Source: an uncultured Bacilli bacterium
GTDB lineage: Bacteria; Bacillota_I; Bacilli_A; RF39; UBA660
Assembly (NCBI GenBank): GCA_947589695.1
Contig: CANQBY010000092.1
Coordinates: 1 to 5,110, forward strand
Length of the DNA stretch: 5,110 nt
Reading direction: 5' to 3'
Position 1 is the stretch's first letter; every line of letters starts with the position of its first letter. This document shows, in pieces, positions 1 through 5,110 of the stretch. The position numbers were made by a program, and so were the translations under genes. The notes under the pieces are model-generated. The model saw only the letters and a program-made list of their open reading frames with translations, had not been told where the DNA came from and made no database searches.

Positions 1-53
1 CTAAAAAGAGTAATAATATTATACTAGTAAATAAATGATTTGCAACTTCATCC

Positions 54-84
54 ATTTACTAATCAGTATTATACGTGTTATAAT
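54..84 (+). promoter_or_regulatory. Promoter of the phosphodiesterase gene, copy 1 of a conserved block
   Basis: A sigma-A-type promoter: -35 TTTACT at 55-60, an 18-bp spacer, and a perfect -10 TATAAT at 79-84 preceded by the extended -10 element TG at 76-77. Transcription would start near 91, giving a leader of about 22 nt before the ATG at 113. The whole block recurs at 2015-2045 with 28 of 31 bases identical, including most of the spacer. An inverted repeat, ATTATA (68-73) with TATAAT (79-84) across 5 bases, overlaps the -10 and could be a repressor site. The promoter is read from sequence; control by a regulator is inference. Confidence 0.72.
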
Positions 85-95
85 TGAGATACCAA

Positions 96-105
96 AGAAA
101 GTGAG
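96..105 (+). promoter_or_regulatory. Ribosome binding site that sets the start of the phosphodiesterase
   Basis: The purine-rich stretch AGAAAGTGAG lies 7 bases before the ATG at 113. It is a weaker Shine-Dalgarno match than those of the neighbouring genes, but it is placed correctly, whereas the in-frame ATG at 35 lies upstream of the predicted promoter. It therefore supports a start at 113. Confidence 0.6.
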
Positions 106-112
106 TAGTTCT

Positions 113-1924
113 ATGAAAAAAATAAAAAATATGTTAAGTTATAATTTAAAAACTTTAATTGGTTTTGAAGCTATTTATAAATTATTATCAACGCTTATAT
201 TTTTACCATTATTTTTAAGTATTTTTAATTTAATAGTTAAAATAACTGGTTTTAATTATTTAACTTTTGAAAATATTTTTAGTTTTTTAGCCAATCCTTT
301 AACTTTACTTATGCTTTTAATTTTATTAGTCTTAATCGCATTTTATTCTTTAATTGATATAAGTACTATTATAATCATATTAGATAGTTCTTACCATCAC
401 CAAAAAATATCTATTAAAGAAGCTTTTCTTCTAGCCTGTAAAAAATCATTAAAAGTATTTCATAAAAAATATATCTTAATATCTATAATACCTTTATTTT
501 TAATTCCTTTTCTAAATCTTGGCATATCCTCTAGTTTTATAAGTACTATTACTATTCCCGAATTTATTTTAGATTTTATTAAAGCTAATCGTACTTTATC
601 TATAATTTATGCTCTTATTGTAATTATTTTAATTTTTATCTTTCTTAAATGGCTTTATACTATTCATTATTTTATTTTAGAAGATAAGACATTTAAAGAA
701 GCCCATCAAAAATCTACTAATTTAAGTAAAAAAAGTTTAGTTAAAGATTTTATCTTTATTATTTTAACCCAAAGTTTAATAGCTCTCACGTATTTCCTCT
801 TTGTTTTTTTAGGTATTACTTTAATTATAGTTTTATATAAAAATTTTAGTAATTCTAATCTTTTTGGTAATATTTCTATAACCGCTATCTGGCTTTTAAT
901 TGCGCTATCTTTTATTATTATAGTTTTATTATCAACCCCTATTAGTTATGCTTGTATAAGTAGTCTTTATTATCACCATAAAGAAAAAAATAAGGAAAGT
1001 ATTACCCCATTAAAAATTAATTATAAGGAAATAACCAAAAATAAATCTAAACTTCGTTTCTTTAAATATGCTTTAATTATTTTAATTCTTACAAGTGGTA
1101 CCATTTTTACTTATTTAGTGGTTAACAATAAATTTAACTTAAACTTAGAATATGAACGTTTAATTGAAGTAACTGCCCATCGTGGCGCTTCTATAAATTA
1201 TCCTGAAAATACTATGCTAGCCTTTGAAAAAGCTTTAGAATTAGGGGCTGATTGGATTGAATTAGATGTTCAACAAACCAAAGATGGCAAAATTATTGTT
1301 ATGCATGATACTAACCTTAAAAGAACGACAGGTGTATCTAAAAATACTTGGGAAGTAACTTATGAAGAAATAAAAGATTTAGACGCGGGTAGTTTCTTAG
1401 ATCCGAAATTTAATAATGCTCGTATTCCTCTTTTAGAAGAAGTAATCAAGTTTGCCAAAGCTAATCATATTAAACTTAATATTGAATTAAAACCTACTGG
1501 TAAAGAAAAAGATTTTGAAAAGTCTGTTGTTGCTTTAATTAAAGAATATAATTTCCAAAATGAATGTGTCATAACATCTCAAGTATATGATGTTTTAGTA
1601 AATGCAAAAAAAGCTAGTAGTGATATTAAAACTGTTTATGTCATGAGTCTAGCTTATGGTGATATTATGAGTTTAAAAGAGGCTGACGCTTTTAGTATTG
1701 AAGCTTCTAGTGCCACCAAAACTTTAATAAATAATGTTCACAAAGAAAATAAAGAACTATATGTTTGGACTGTAAATACCAAAGAAAATATTGAAAAAAC
1801 TATAAATTTAAATGTTGATAATATTATTACGGATAATATATCTTTAGCCAAAGAATTAATATTTGATAGTAAAACTGGTAATCTAATCAATGAATATGTA
1901 AAATATATCAATAAATTATTTTAA
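113..1924 (+). CDS. Membrane-anchored glycerophosphodiester phosphodiesterase
   Basis: A 603-residue enzyme expected to hydrolyse glycerophosphodiesters to glycerol-3-phosphate and an alcohol. Residues 1-340 are a membrane domain with about seven hydrophobic helices (roughly 20-43, 62-90, 120-140, 161-182, 212-241, 256-285, 317-336), matching the GPDPase membrane-domain arrangement. The catalytic TIM-barrel domain follows from about residue 351. It shows AHRGA with His356 and Arg357, PENT with Glu365, the metal-binding ELD (Glu383, Asp385), MHD with the second catalytic His398, IELKP with Glu458, and a late VWTVN motif. All expected catalytic residues are present. Lys-rich loops at 91-119, 183-211 and 286-316 suggest a cytoplasmic N-terminus, which with seven helices puts the catalytic domain outside the cell. 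Likely substrates are phospholipid head groups or glycerophosphate polymers such as lipoteichoic acid; the substrate is not readable from sequence. The open frame extends back to an ATG at 35, but the promoter lies inside that extension, so 113 is preferred. Confidence 0.93.
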   Translation: MKKIKNMLSYNLKTLIGFEAIYKLLSTLIFLPLFLSIFNLIVKITGFNYLTFENIFSFLANPLTLLMLLILLVLIAFYSLIDISTIIIILDSSYHHQKISIKEAFLLACKKSLKVFHKKYILISIIPLFLIPFLNLGISSSFISTITIPEFILDFIKANRTLSIIYALIVIILIFIFLKWLYTIHYFILEDKTFKEAHQKSTNLSKKSLVKDFIFIILTQSLIALTYFLFVFLGITLIIVLYKNFSNSNLFGNISITAIWLLIALSFIIIVLLSTPISYACISSLYYHHKEKNKESITPLKINYKEITKNKSKLRFFKYALIILILTSGTIFTYLVVNNKFNLNLEYERLIEVTAHRGASINYPENTMLAFEKALELGADWIELDVQQTKDGKIIVMHDTNLKRTTGVSKNTWEVTYEEIKDLDAGSFLDPKFNNARIPLLEEVIKFAKANHIKLNIELKPTGKEKDFEKSVVALIKEYNFQNECVITSQVYDVLVNAKKASSDIKTVYVMSLAYGDIMSLKEADAFSIEASSATKTLINNVHKENKELYVWTVNTKENIEKTINLNVDNIITDNISLAKELIFDSKTGNLINEYVKYINKLF

Positions 1925-2014
1925 AAAGAACTTATGACTCCCAAAAATTAGGCTTATTAATTAAAAAGATATGTTTTAAAAATAAATAGTCTCCTTTAAT
2001 TTCTAACTGGAACA
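1925..2014. other. Intergenic spacer without a recognisable terminator
   Basis: This AT-rich stretch follows the phosphodiesterase stop codon and precedes the next promoter. I looked for a GC-containing stem followed by a T run and found none. Either transcription ends by another mechanism or some readthrough reaches the cation transporter gene. No small gene with a ribosome binding site is apparent. Confidence 0.4.
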
Positions 2015-2045
2015 ATTTACTAAAGAGTATTATCCGTGTTATAAT
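2015..2045 (+). promoter_or_regulatory. Promoter of the cation exporter gene, copy 2 of the conserved block
   Basis: The -35 TTTACT is at 2016-2021, the spacer is 18 bp, and the -10 TATAAT is at 2040-2045 with an extended TG at 2037-2038. The predicted start near 2052 gives a leader of about 20 nt. Compared with the block at 54-84 only three bases differ, all in the spacer (2024, 2025, 2034). The inverted repeat overlapping the -10 is kept as ATTAT (2029-2033) and ATAAT (2041-2045). A second overlapping TATAAT at 2045-2050 lies too far from the -35 box to be the preferred -10. Confidence 0.75.
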
Positions 2046-2071
2046 ATAATTATTAAGAAAGGATAAATACT

Positions 2072-2959
2072 ATGACTCATAAATCTGTTAAAAATATTTT
2101 TATTGCTTTTATTTTAAATTTAGGTTTTTCCTTATTTGAATTTATTGGAGGAGCCCTAACTGGTAGTATTGCTATATTATCCGATGCTATTCATGATATG
2201 GGTGATGCTTTAACTATTGGTCTATCTTATTTTCTTGAAAAGAAAAGCCTTAAAAAACCTGACGAAACTTATACTTATGGTTATATGCGTTTTTCTTTAA
2301 TTGGAAGTATAATTAGCACTTTAGTTTTAATATCCGGTTCTATTTTTGTTATTTATAATGCTATAAAAAGAATTATTAATCCTGTTTCTATAAATTATAA
2401 TGGTGTTTTATTATTAGCCATTGCTGGTTTTATTATCAATTTAATTGCGGCCTATGTAACTAAAGAAGGGGACTCATTAAATCAAAAATCAGTTAATTTA
2501 CACATGCTTGAAGATGTTTTAGGTTGGTTTGTTGTTTTAATCGGAGCTATTATCATGCGTTTTACAAGTATTTCTCTAATTGACCCTATATTATCCATAT
2601 TTGTTGCCGCTTTTATTTTCTTACATGCCGCTAAACATTTTAAAATTATCATTGATTTATTTTTAATTAAAACTCCCCATGACATAAATATTAAATCCTT
2701 AAAAGACCACTTATTAACTATTCCCGATATTTTGGATATCCATCATATTCACGTTTGGAGTCTAGATGGCCTAAATAACTATGCCACCCTTCATGTTGTA
2801 AGTAATACTTCTCCTCAAAAAATAAAAAAATTAGTAAAAGAAGAACTAAAAGAATTTAATATAATTCACTCAACTATTGAAATTGAAACTGCCAAAGAAA
2901 CTTGTGAAGAAAAAGATTGTCATATTACTGAATCACCTGTTACCCATCACCATCATTAA
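2072..2959 (+). CDS. Cation diffusion facilitator family exporter, probably for zinc
   Basis: A 295-residue inner-membrane metal/proton antiporter of the CDF family, expected to export divalent cations, most likely Zn2+. Six hydrophobic helices fall roughly at 8-27, 30-52, 75-97, 110-129, 145-163 and 168-188. Helix 2 carries His41 and Asp45 (SDAIHDMGDAL) and helix 5 His144 and Asp148 (HMLEDVLG). This pair of HxxxD motifs is the tetrahedral site of zinc-type CDF proteins, where the manganese and iron types usually have DxxxD. The cytoplasmic C-terminal domain begins near 200 and contains the family signature IHHIHVWSLDG-like stretch (223-233). The tail is unusual in having Cys278, Cys283-His284 and a terminal HHHH (292-295), possibly extra metal ligands. 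Length is normal for the family. The ATG is preceded by AGAAAGGA at 2056-2063, 8 bases away. The promoter block is shared with the upstream phosphodiesterase gene. The family is certain; zinc specificity is inferred from the motif. Confidence 0.95.
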   Translation: MTHKSVKNIFIAFILNLGFSLFEFIGGALTGSIAILSDAIHDMGDALTIGLSYFLEKKSLKKPDETYTYGYMRFSLIGSIISTLVLISGSIFVIYNAIKRIINPVSINYNGVLLLAIAGFIINLIAAYVTKEGDSLNQKSVNLHMLEDVLGWFVVLIGAIIMRFTSISLIDPILSIFVAAFIFLHAAKHFKIIIDLFLIKTPHDINIKSLKDHLLTIPDILDIHHIHVWSLDGLNNYATLHVVSNTSPQKIKKLVKEELKEFNIIHSTIEIETAKETCEEKDCHITESPVTHHHH

Positions 2960-3004
2960 AATATTATTATTTAACATTTATTTTACTTCTAATTTAACTA
3001 TTAA
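2960..3004. other. Short AT-only spacer after the exporter gene
   Basis: This stretch between the exporter stop codon and the next promoter is almost entirely A and T. I see no GC-containing stem, hence no standard intrinsic terminator, and no open frame with a ribosome binding site. Confidence 0.4.
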
Positions 3005-3033
3005 TTGTGTAACTTATTGATTTATGCTATACT
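3005..3033 (+). promoter_or_regulatory. Promoter of the PH-like/surface-protein gene pair
   Basis: The -10 TATACT at 3028-3033 is preceded by an extended TG at 3025-3026. The candidate -35 TTGTGT at 3005-3010 sits 17 bp upstream and matches the consensus only in its first three bases. Transcription from about 3040 gives a leader of about 16 nt. The sequence is unrelated to the block in front of genes 1 and 2, so this pair is probably regulated separately. Confidence 0.6.
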
Positions 3034-3043
3034 TAAGCTAAAT

Positions 3044-3050
3044 AAAGGAG
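3044..3050 (+). promoter_or_regulatory. Ribosome binding site that fixes the start of the PH-like gene
   Basis: A near-perfect Shine-Dalgarno AAAGGAG lies 5 bases before the ATG at 3056. It excludes the in-frame TTG at 3005, which overlaps the predicted -35 box and would add 17 residues encoded by promoter sequence. Confidence 0.8.
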
Positions 3051-3055
3051 TATCT

Positions 3056-3385
3056 ATGAAAAATTTTAAATTAAAAGAAAATGAAGAAATTATTACTATT
3101 GAAGAAAATATTCCCGTTAAAGCGAATGAAAATAACTTTACTTTGACGCTGTTTTTAACTAATAAACGTTTAATTTTATTTAAAGATGTCAATAATGAAC
3201 TAGAATATAATGCTTTTCTAAAAGCCCGAAATGTTGCTATCCCCGCGAATAATGAAATTGTTTTTGATCAAGATTTAAGCGAGATTAAAACTTATTCTTA
3301 TGAGGATGGTGCTAATTATCTAACATTTAAAGATAATAATACTCTTTGTTTAATTTGTCCTGATTTTACAAACTATCTTAAATAA
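3056..3385 (+). CDS. Small PH/GRAM-like domain protein
   Basis: A 109-residue soluble protein with no signal peptide or membrane segment. Residues 28-45 read as a beta hairpin with the motif FLTNKRLILF (33-42), the hallmark of bacterial PH-like and GRAM-like domains, in which a strand ending in TNKRL(I) leads to the next strand. Strands before it (11-23) and after it (66-71, 77-82, 88-93, 96-101) fit the rest of a small beta barrel capped by the C-terminus. Such domains often bind lipids or proteins at the membrane, but the ligand here cannot be read. The protein is only the domain itself, so any partner would be a separate polypeptide. The gene is followed after 19 bp by a membrane-anchored protein, which suggests joint expression. 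The fold call rests mostly on one motif. The start is set by the AAAGGAG at 3044-3050. Confidence 0.75.
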   Translation: MKNFKLKENEEIITIEENIPVKANENNFTLTLFLTNKRLILFKDVNNELEYNAFLKARNVAIPANNEIVFDQDLSEIKTYSYEDGANYLTFKDNNTLCLICPDFTNYLK

Positions 3386-3404
3386 AAAACAGAAAGGATA
3401 TTCT

Positions 3405-3935
3405 ATGAAAAAAGAATTAAAATATATTTTACCCAGTCTTGCTCTTATTTTTCTAACTTGTTTTTTAGTTGTTTATTTCCTAAACTTATCAAAATTACCC
3501 TCTAAAGAACAGGTTGCCCAAGTTCTAAATTCTTATCTATCTAAGCTTGATAATCAAAATGCTCTGGATAATGAACGTTATTTTACCAGTAGTTATATTA
3601 GTCAAATTAAAAAAGAGGGCGATAATTTTTATGTCTATGCTTTAATTGCTATTGATTCTTATAAAGCTGATTCTTCAATCGTAAATGTTGATACTAACTC
3701 TAATTTATATCGTTTTACAATTACTTATGAAAATAAAGAAGTTAAAGTTCTTACTTATGATGTAAGAGGCGATGGTGATAACTATTTAAAAGATCAAAAA
3801 AGATTATTTCCTAACCTTATATATACTAAACTCCATTTTGCCGAAAATAATGGTACTTTAACTAAACTCCATCAAGAAAATAAAAAACAAGCGGAAGAGT
3901 ATTATCAAAATACTTTAGTTAGTACAATTTCTTAA
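3405..3935 (+). CDS. Single-pass membrane-anchored protein of unknown function
   Basis: A 176-residue protein that I do not recognise. A short Lys-containing N-terminus (MKKELK) leads into one hydrophobic helix at about 8-28, and the rest is hydrophilic, so it should be anchored in the membrane with residues 30-176 outside; cleavage as a signal peptide is possible but no clear site is seen. The outer part begins with a helix-forming stretch (33-50), then alternating strands at 75-84, 102-109 and 112-119. A YDVRGDGDNY turn (118-127), a LFPNLIYTKL segment (134-143) and a charged helix rich in Lys, Glu and Gln (153-171) follow. The only Cys, residue 19, is inside the helix and is not in a lipobox. 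The ribosome binding site AGAAAGGA (3391-3398) lies 6 bases before the ATG, and the 19-bp gap from the PH-like gene with no promoter between makes an operon likely. The gene is real by its ribosome binding site, spacing and composition; its function is open. Confidence 0.85.
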   Translation: MKKELKYILPSLALIFLTCFLVVYFLNLSKLPSKEQVAQVLNSYLSKLDNQNALDNERYFTSSYISQIKKEGDNFYVYALIAIDSYKADSSIVNVDTNSNLYRFTITYENKEVKVLTYDVRGDGDNYLKDQKRLFPNLIYTKLHFAENNGTLTKLHQENKKQAEEYYQNTLVSTIS

Positions 3936-4001
3936 ATTTTAACCATCATTTATTTATCATGTATGAAATATTCTAAAAAAGTTAATCCTAATTAAAAATA
4001 G
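3936..4001. other. Intergenic spacer upstream of the last promoter
   Basis: This AT-rich sequence follows the stop codon of the surface-protein gene. I find no stem with enough G and C, followed by a T run, to call a terminator, and no small gene. Confidence 0.4.
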
Positions 4002-4030
4002 TTGTTTTCATAATCAAAGTATAATATAAT
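4002..4030 (+). promoter_or_regulatory. Promoter of the large membrane-protein gene
   Basis: A -35 candidate TTGTTT at 4002-4007 is followed at a 17-bp spacing by a perfect -10 TATAAT at 4025-4030. An overlapping TATAAT at 4020-4025 has no -35 at a usable distance and no TG extension, so the downstream copy is preferred. Transcription would begin near 4037, giving a leader of about 52 nt, longer than the 16-22 nt of the other promoters in the window. Confidence 0.6.
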
Positions 4031-4038
4031 AAAGCTGT

Positions 4039-4061
4039 AAATAGGTCAAATAAACCTATTT
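4039..4061 (+). promoter_or_regulatory. Perfect 8-bp inverted repeat in the leader, operator or RNA hairpin
   Basis: AAATAGGT at 4039-4046 and its exact reverse complement ACCTATTT at 4054-4061 flank a 7-base loop, CAAATAA. The element starts at about +3 of the predicted transcript, a common place for a repressor site. As RNA it would form a hairpin followed by TCTTTC. Only three G-C pairs are present and the following tract is not a pure T run, so an efficient terminator is less likely. It ends 13 bases before the AAAGGAG of the downstream gene. Confidence 0.5.
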
Positions 4062-4074
4062 TCTTTCAAGTATT

Positions 4075-4081
4075 AAAGGAG
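4075..4081 (+). promoter_or_regulatory. Ribosome binding site of the large membrane-protein gene
   Basis: A strong AAAGGAG lies 7 bases before the ATG at 4089. It is the main evidence for the start of this open frame, which leaves the window without a stop codon. Confidence 0.8.
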
Positions 4082-4088
4082 TAAACTT

Positions 4089-5110
4089 ATGATTATTTTC
4101 TTACCATTTATAGCCTTAATTATTTTTATTGTCTTAAAAAGTAAATTTATTAAGAATAAATATTTAACTACTTTTTTAAAATATATTTTTATAGCTAGTC
4201 TTATATCTGTTTCTTTAGAACTTACTATTTTTAATTTTCGACATTATGAATCTTTATTTTATCAAAATCCTCAAGACTATACTAATTTTACTTATGGTGA
4301 TGGCTTAAAATGTCATAATAATATCTGTACTATCATTAATCCTGAAACTGCTTATATTGAATTATCTAATCTTGACACTAAAATAAATGATTTAAAATTA
4401 ACTTTTGATAGTCCTAATGCTTTAATTGTTTCTTATGATTTATATTTTACTGACGCAGCTAATGGAGAATATCTCCAAGCAGGCACTAGAACTTATGTTA
4501 AAAATAATACTCGTAGTCATTATCTTCCTTTAAATACTAGTGGTAATACTACTAAATTAAAACTAACTTTTAAAGATAGTAATTATCCTTTTAATTTAAC
4601 GAAAATAACTCTTAATACCAAAATTCCTCTTATTATAAATAATCTTCGGTTATTACTTGTTTTTCTTCTTTCCTTTACTATCTTCGTTATTAATCCACGA
4701 AGTATCCTCCATCATTTTAAATATAATAATCAACATTTAAAAATTGTAACCGCAATTCTTATTATAACTTTTTCTTTAATTTCTAATATTTTTACGATGT
4801 TTAATTCGAAAAGTTATACTACTAAAAATACCTCCCAGTATTATCAATATCAAAATCTTGCTGAAGCTTTATCTAATCATCATTTCTATTTAGATTTAAA
4901 AGTATCTTCTCGCTTAAAAGCTCTACCAAATCCTTATGATACAAGTACTCGAGAACTTAATCTTCGGAAGAAAGATTACTATTGGGATTATGCTTATTAT
5001 AAAGGTAAATATTATACTTATTTTGGTATAGTTCCTTGTCTTTTAACTTATTATCCTTATTATATGCTTACTAATAAACCTATGTCTAATTTTTTAGCAA
5101 TGGATATTGG
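4089..5110 (+). CDS. Large multi-pass membrane protein, possibly GT-C glycosyltransferase-like (3' end outside window)
   Basis: The frame is open for 340 codons from the ATG at 4089 to the window edge, where the last codon is cut. Hydrophobic helices fall at about 1-17, 28-48, 183-202 and 217-238, with another aromatic-rich one at about 310-328. Between helices 2 and 3 lies a hydrophilic region of about 130 residues (50-180), rich in Asn, Thr and Tyr, with alternating strands and two close cysteines (Cys75, Cys80) that could form a disulfide, so it is probably an extracytoplasmic beta-rich domain. Residues 249-328 contain the ordered landmarks QYQNLAEAL, LPNPYDTSTRE, YYWDYAYYKGKYYTYFG and VPCLLTYYPYYML. 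From memory of the family, this layout is shared by large membrane proteins of gut Bacillota usually left as hypothetical or given a loose glycosyltransferase-family-39-like label. I see no diagnostic catalytic motif in the part present, so an enzymatic role is a suggestion only. The coding strand is T-rich and the protein Tyr-rich. It has its own promoter and leader. Confidence 0.8.
   Translation, partial: MIIFLPFIALIIFIVLKSKFIKNKYLTTFLKYIFIASLISVSLELTIFNFRHYESLFYQNPQDYTNFTYGDGLKCHNNICTIINPETAYIELSNLDTKINDLKLTFDSPNALIVSYDLYFTDAANGEYLQAGTRTYVKNNTRSHYLPLNTSGNTTKLKLTFKDSNYPFNLTKITLNTKIPLIINNLRLLLVFLLSFTIFVINPRSILHHFKYNNQHLKIVTAILIITFSLISNIFTMFNSKSYTTKNTSQYYQYQNLAEALSNHHFYLDLKVSSRLKALPNPYDTSTRELNLRKKDYYWDYAYYKGKYYTYFGIVPCLLTYYPYYMLTNKPMSNFLAMDI

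Noticed and set aside
1..38. Possible 3' end of a preceding gene
   Set aside because: Two frames are open to the left edge, one ending with TAG at 25-27 and one with TGA at 36-38. Either could be the tail of an upstream gene, but at most 12 codons are visible and nothing distinguishes them from chance.
2482..2685. Minus-strand open frame of 67 codons
   Set aside because: It lies wholly within the cation exporter gene, whose motifs are unambiguous, has no separate context, and its composition is that of an antisense shadow.
2948..2956. Terminal HHHH as an artificial His tag
   Set aside because: There are only four histidines with mixed CAT and CAC codons, no vector sequence around them, and His-rich tails are natural in zinc-transport CDF proteins.
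3005..3055. Alternative TTG start adding 17 residues to the PH-like protein
   Set aside because: The TTG is part of the predicted -35 box and the added residues are encoded by promoter and ribosome-binding sequence; the ATG at 3056 has an ideal AAAGGAG.
3405..3470. Lipoprotein signal around Cys19 of the surface protein
   Set aside because: The residues before the Cys (FLT) do not fit the lipobox pattern with a small residue at -1, and the hydrophobic helix continues past the Cys.
4039..4070. Inverted repeat as an intrinsic terminator of the preceding gene
   Set aside because: The stem has only three G-C pairs, the following tract is interrupted by C bases, and it lies downstream of a good promoter and directly before a strong ribosome binding site.
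4039..4088. Riboswitch or T-box leader
   Set aside because: The leader is only about 52 nt and contains one simple hairpin; no known riboswitch or T-box landmark is visible.

Overview
The window is strongly AT-rich with every gene on the + strand, short spacers, purine-rich Shine-Dalgarno sequences (AAAGGAG, AGAAAGGA) and TATAAT-type promoters, three of the four with clear -10 boxes close to a start codon. Tryptophan is written TGG and all four complete genes end in TAA, so there is no sign of the mycoplasma code in which TGA means Trp. This fits a low-GC Gram-positive bacterium, perhaps an uncultured gut member of the Bacilli or a relative of the mollicutes that kept the standard code. That placement is inference; the window holds no rRNA or other marker gene.

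Layout: (1) 113-1924, a membrane-anchored glycerophosphodiester phosphodiesterase with about seven predicted membrane helices and a C-terminal catalytic domain predicted to face outward. (2) 2072-2959, a cation diffusion facilitator with the HxxxD/HxxxD zinc-type transport site and a Cys/His-rich tail. (3) 3056-3385, a small bacterial PH/GRAM-like protein, followed after 19 bp by (4) 3405-3935, a single-pass membrane-anchored protein of unknown function; these two look like an operon. (5) 4089 to beyond the right edge, a large multi-pass membrane protein of the kind sometimes annotated as glycosyltransferase-like. It lacks a stop codon in the window but is open for 340 codons.

The most notable regulatory signal is a 31-bp promoter block present almost identically (28/31) in front of genes 1 and 2, at 54-84 and 2015-2045. 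The bases between the -35 and -10 boxes, normally free to vary, are conserved too, and an inverted repeat overlaps the -10. This suggests that the phosphodiesterase and the metal exporter share a regulator. Gene 5 has a longer leader than the others, containing a perfect 8-bp inverted repeat just after the predicted transcription start, which could be an operator or an RNA hairpin.

All the products act at or near the cell envelope: lipid or teichoic-acid head-group turnover, metal efflux, an unknown surface protein and a putative envelope glycan/lipid enzyme. I found no mobile element, CRISPR array, tRNA or rRNA, and nothing that amounts to a clearly new system.
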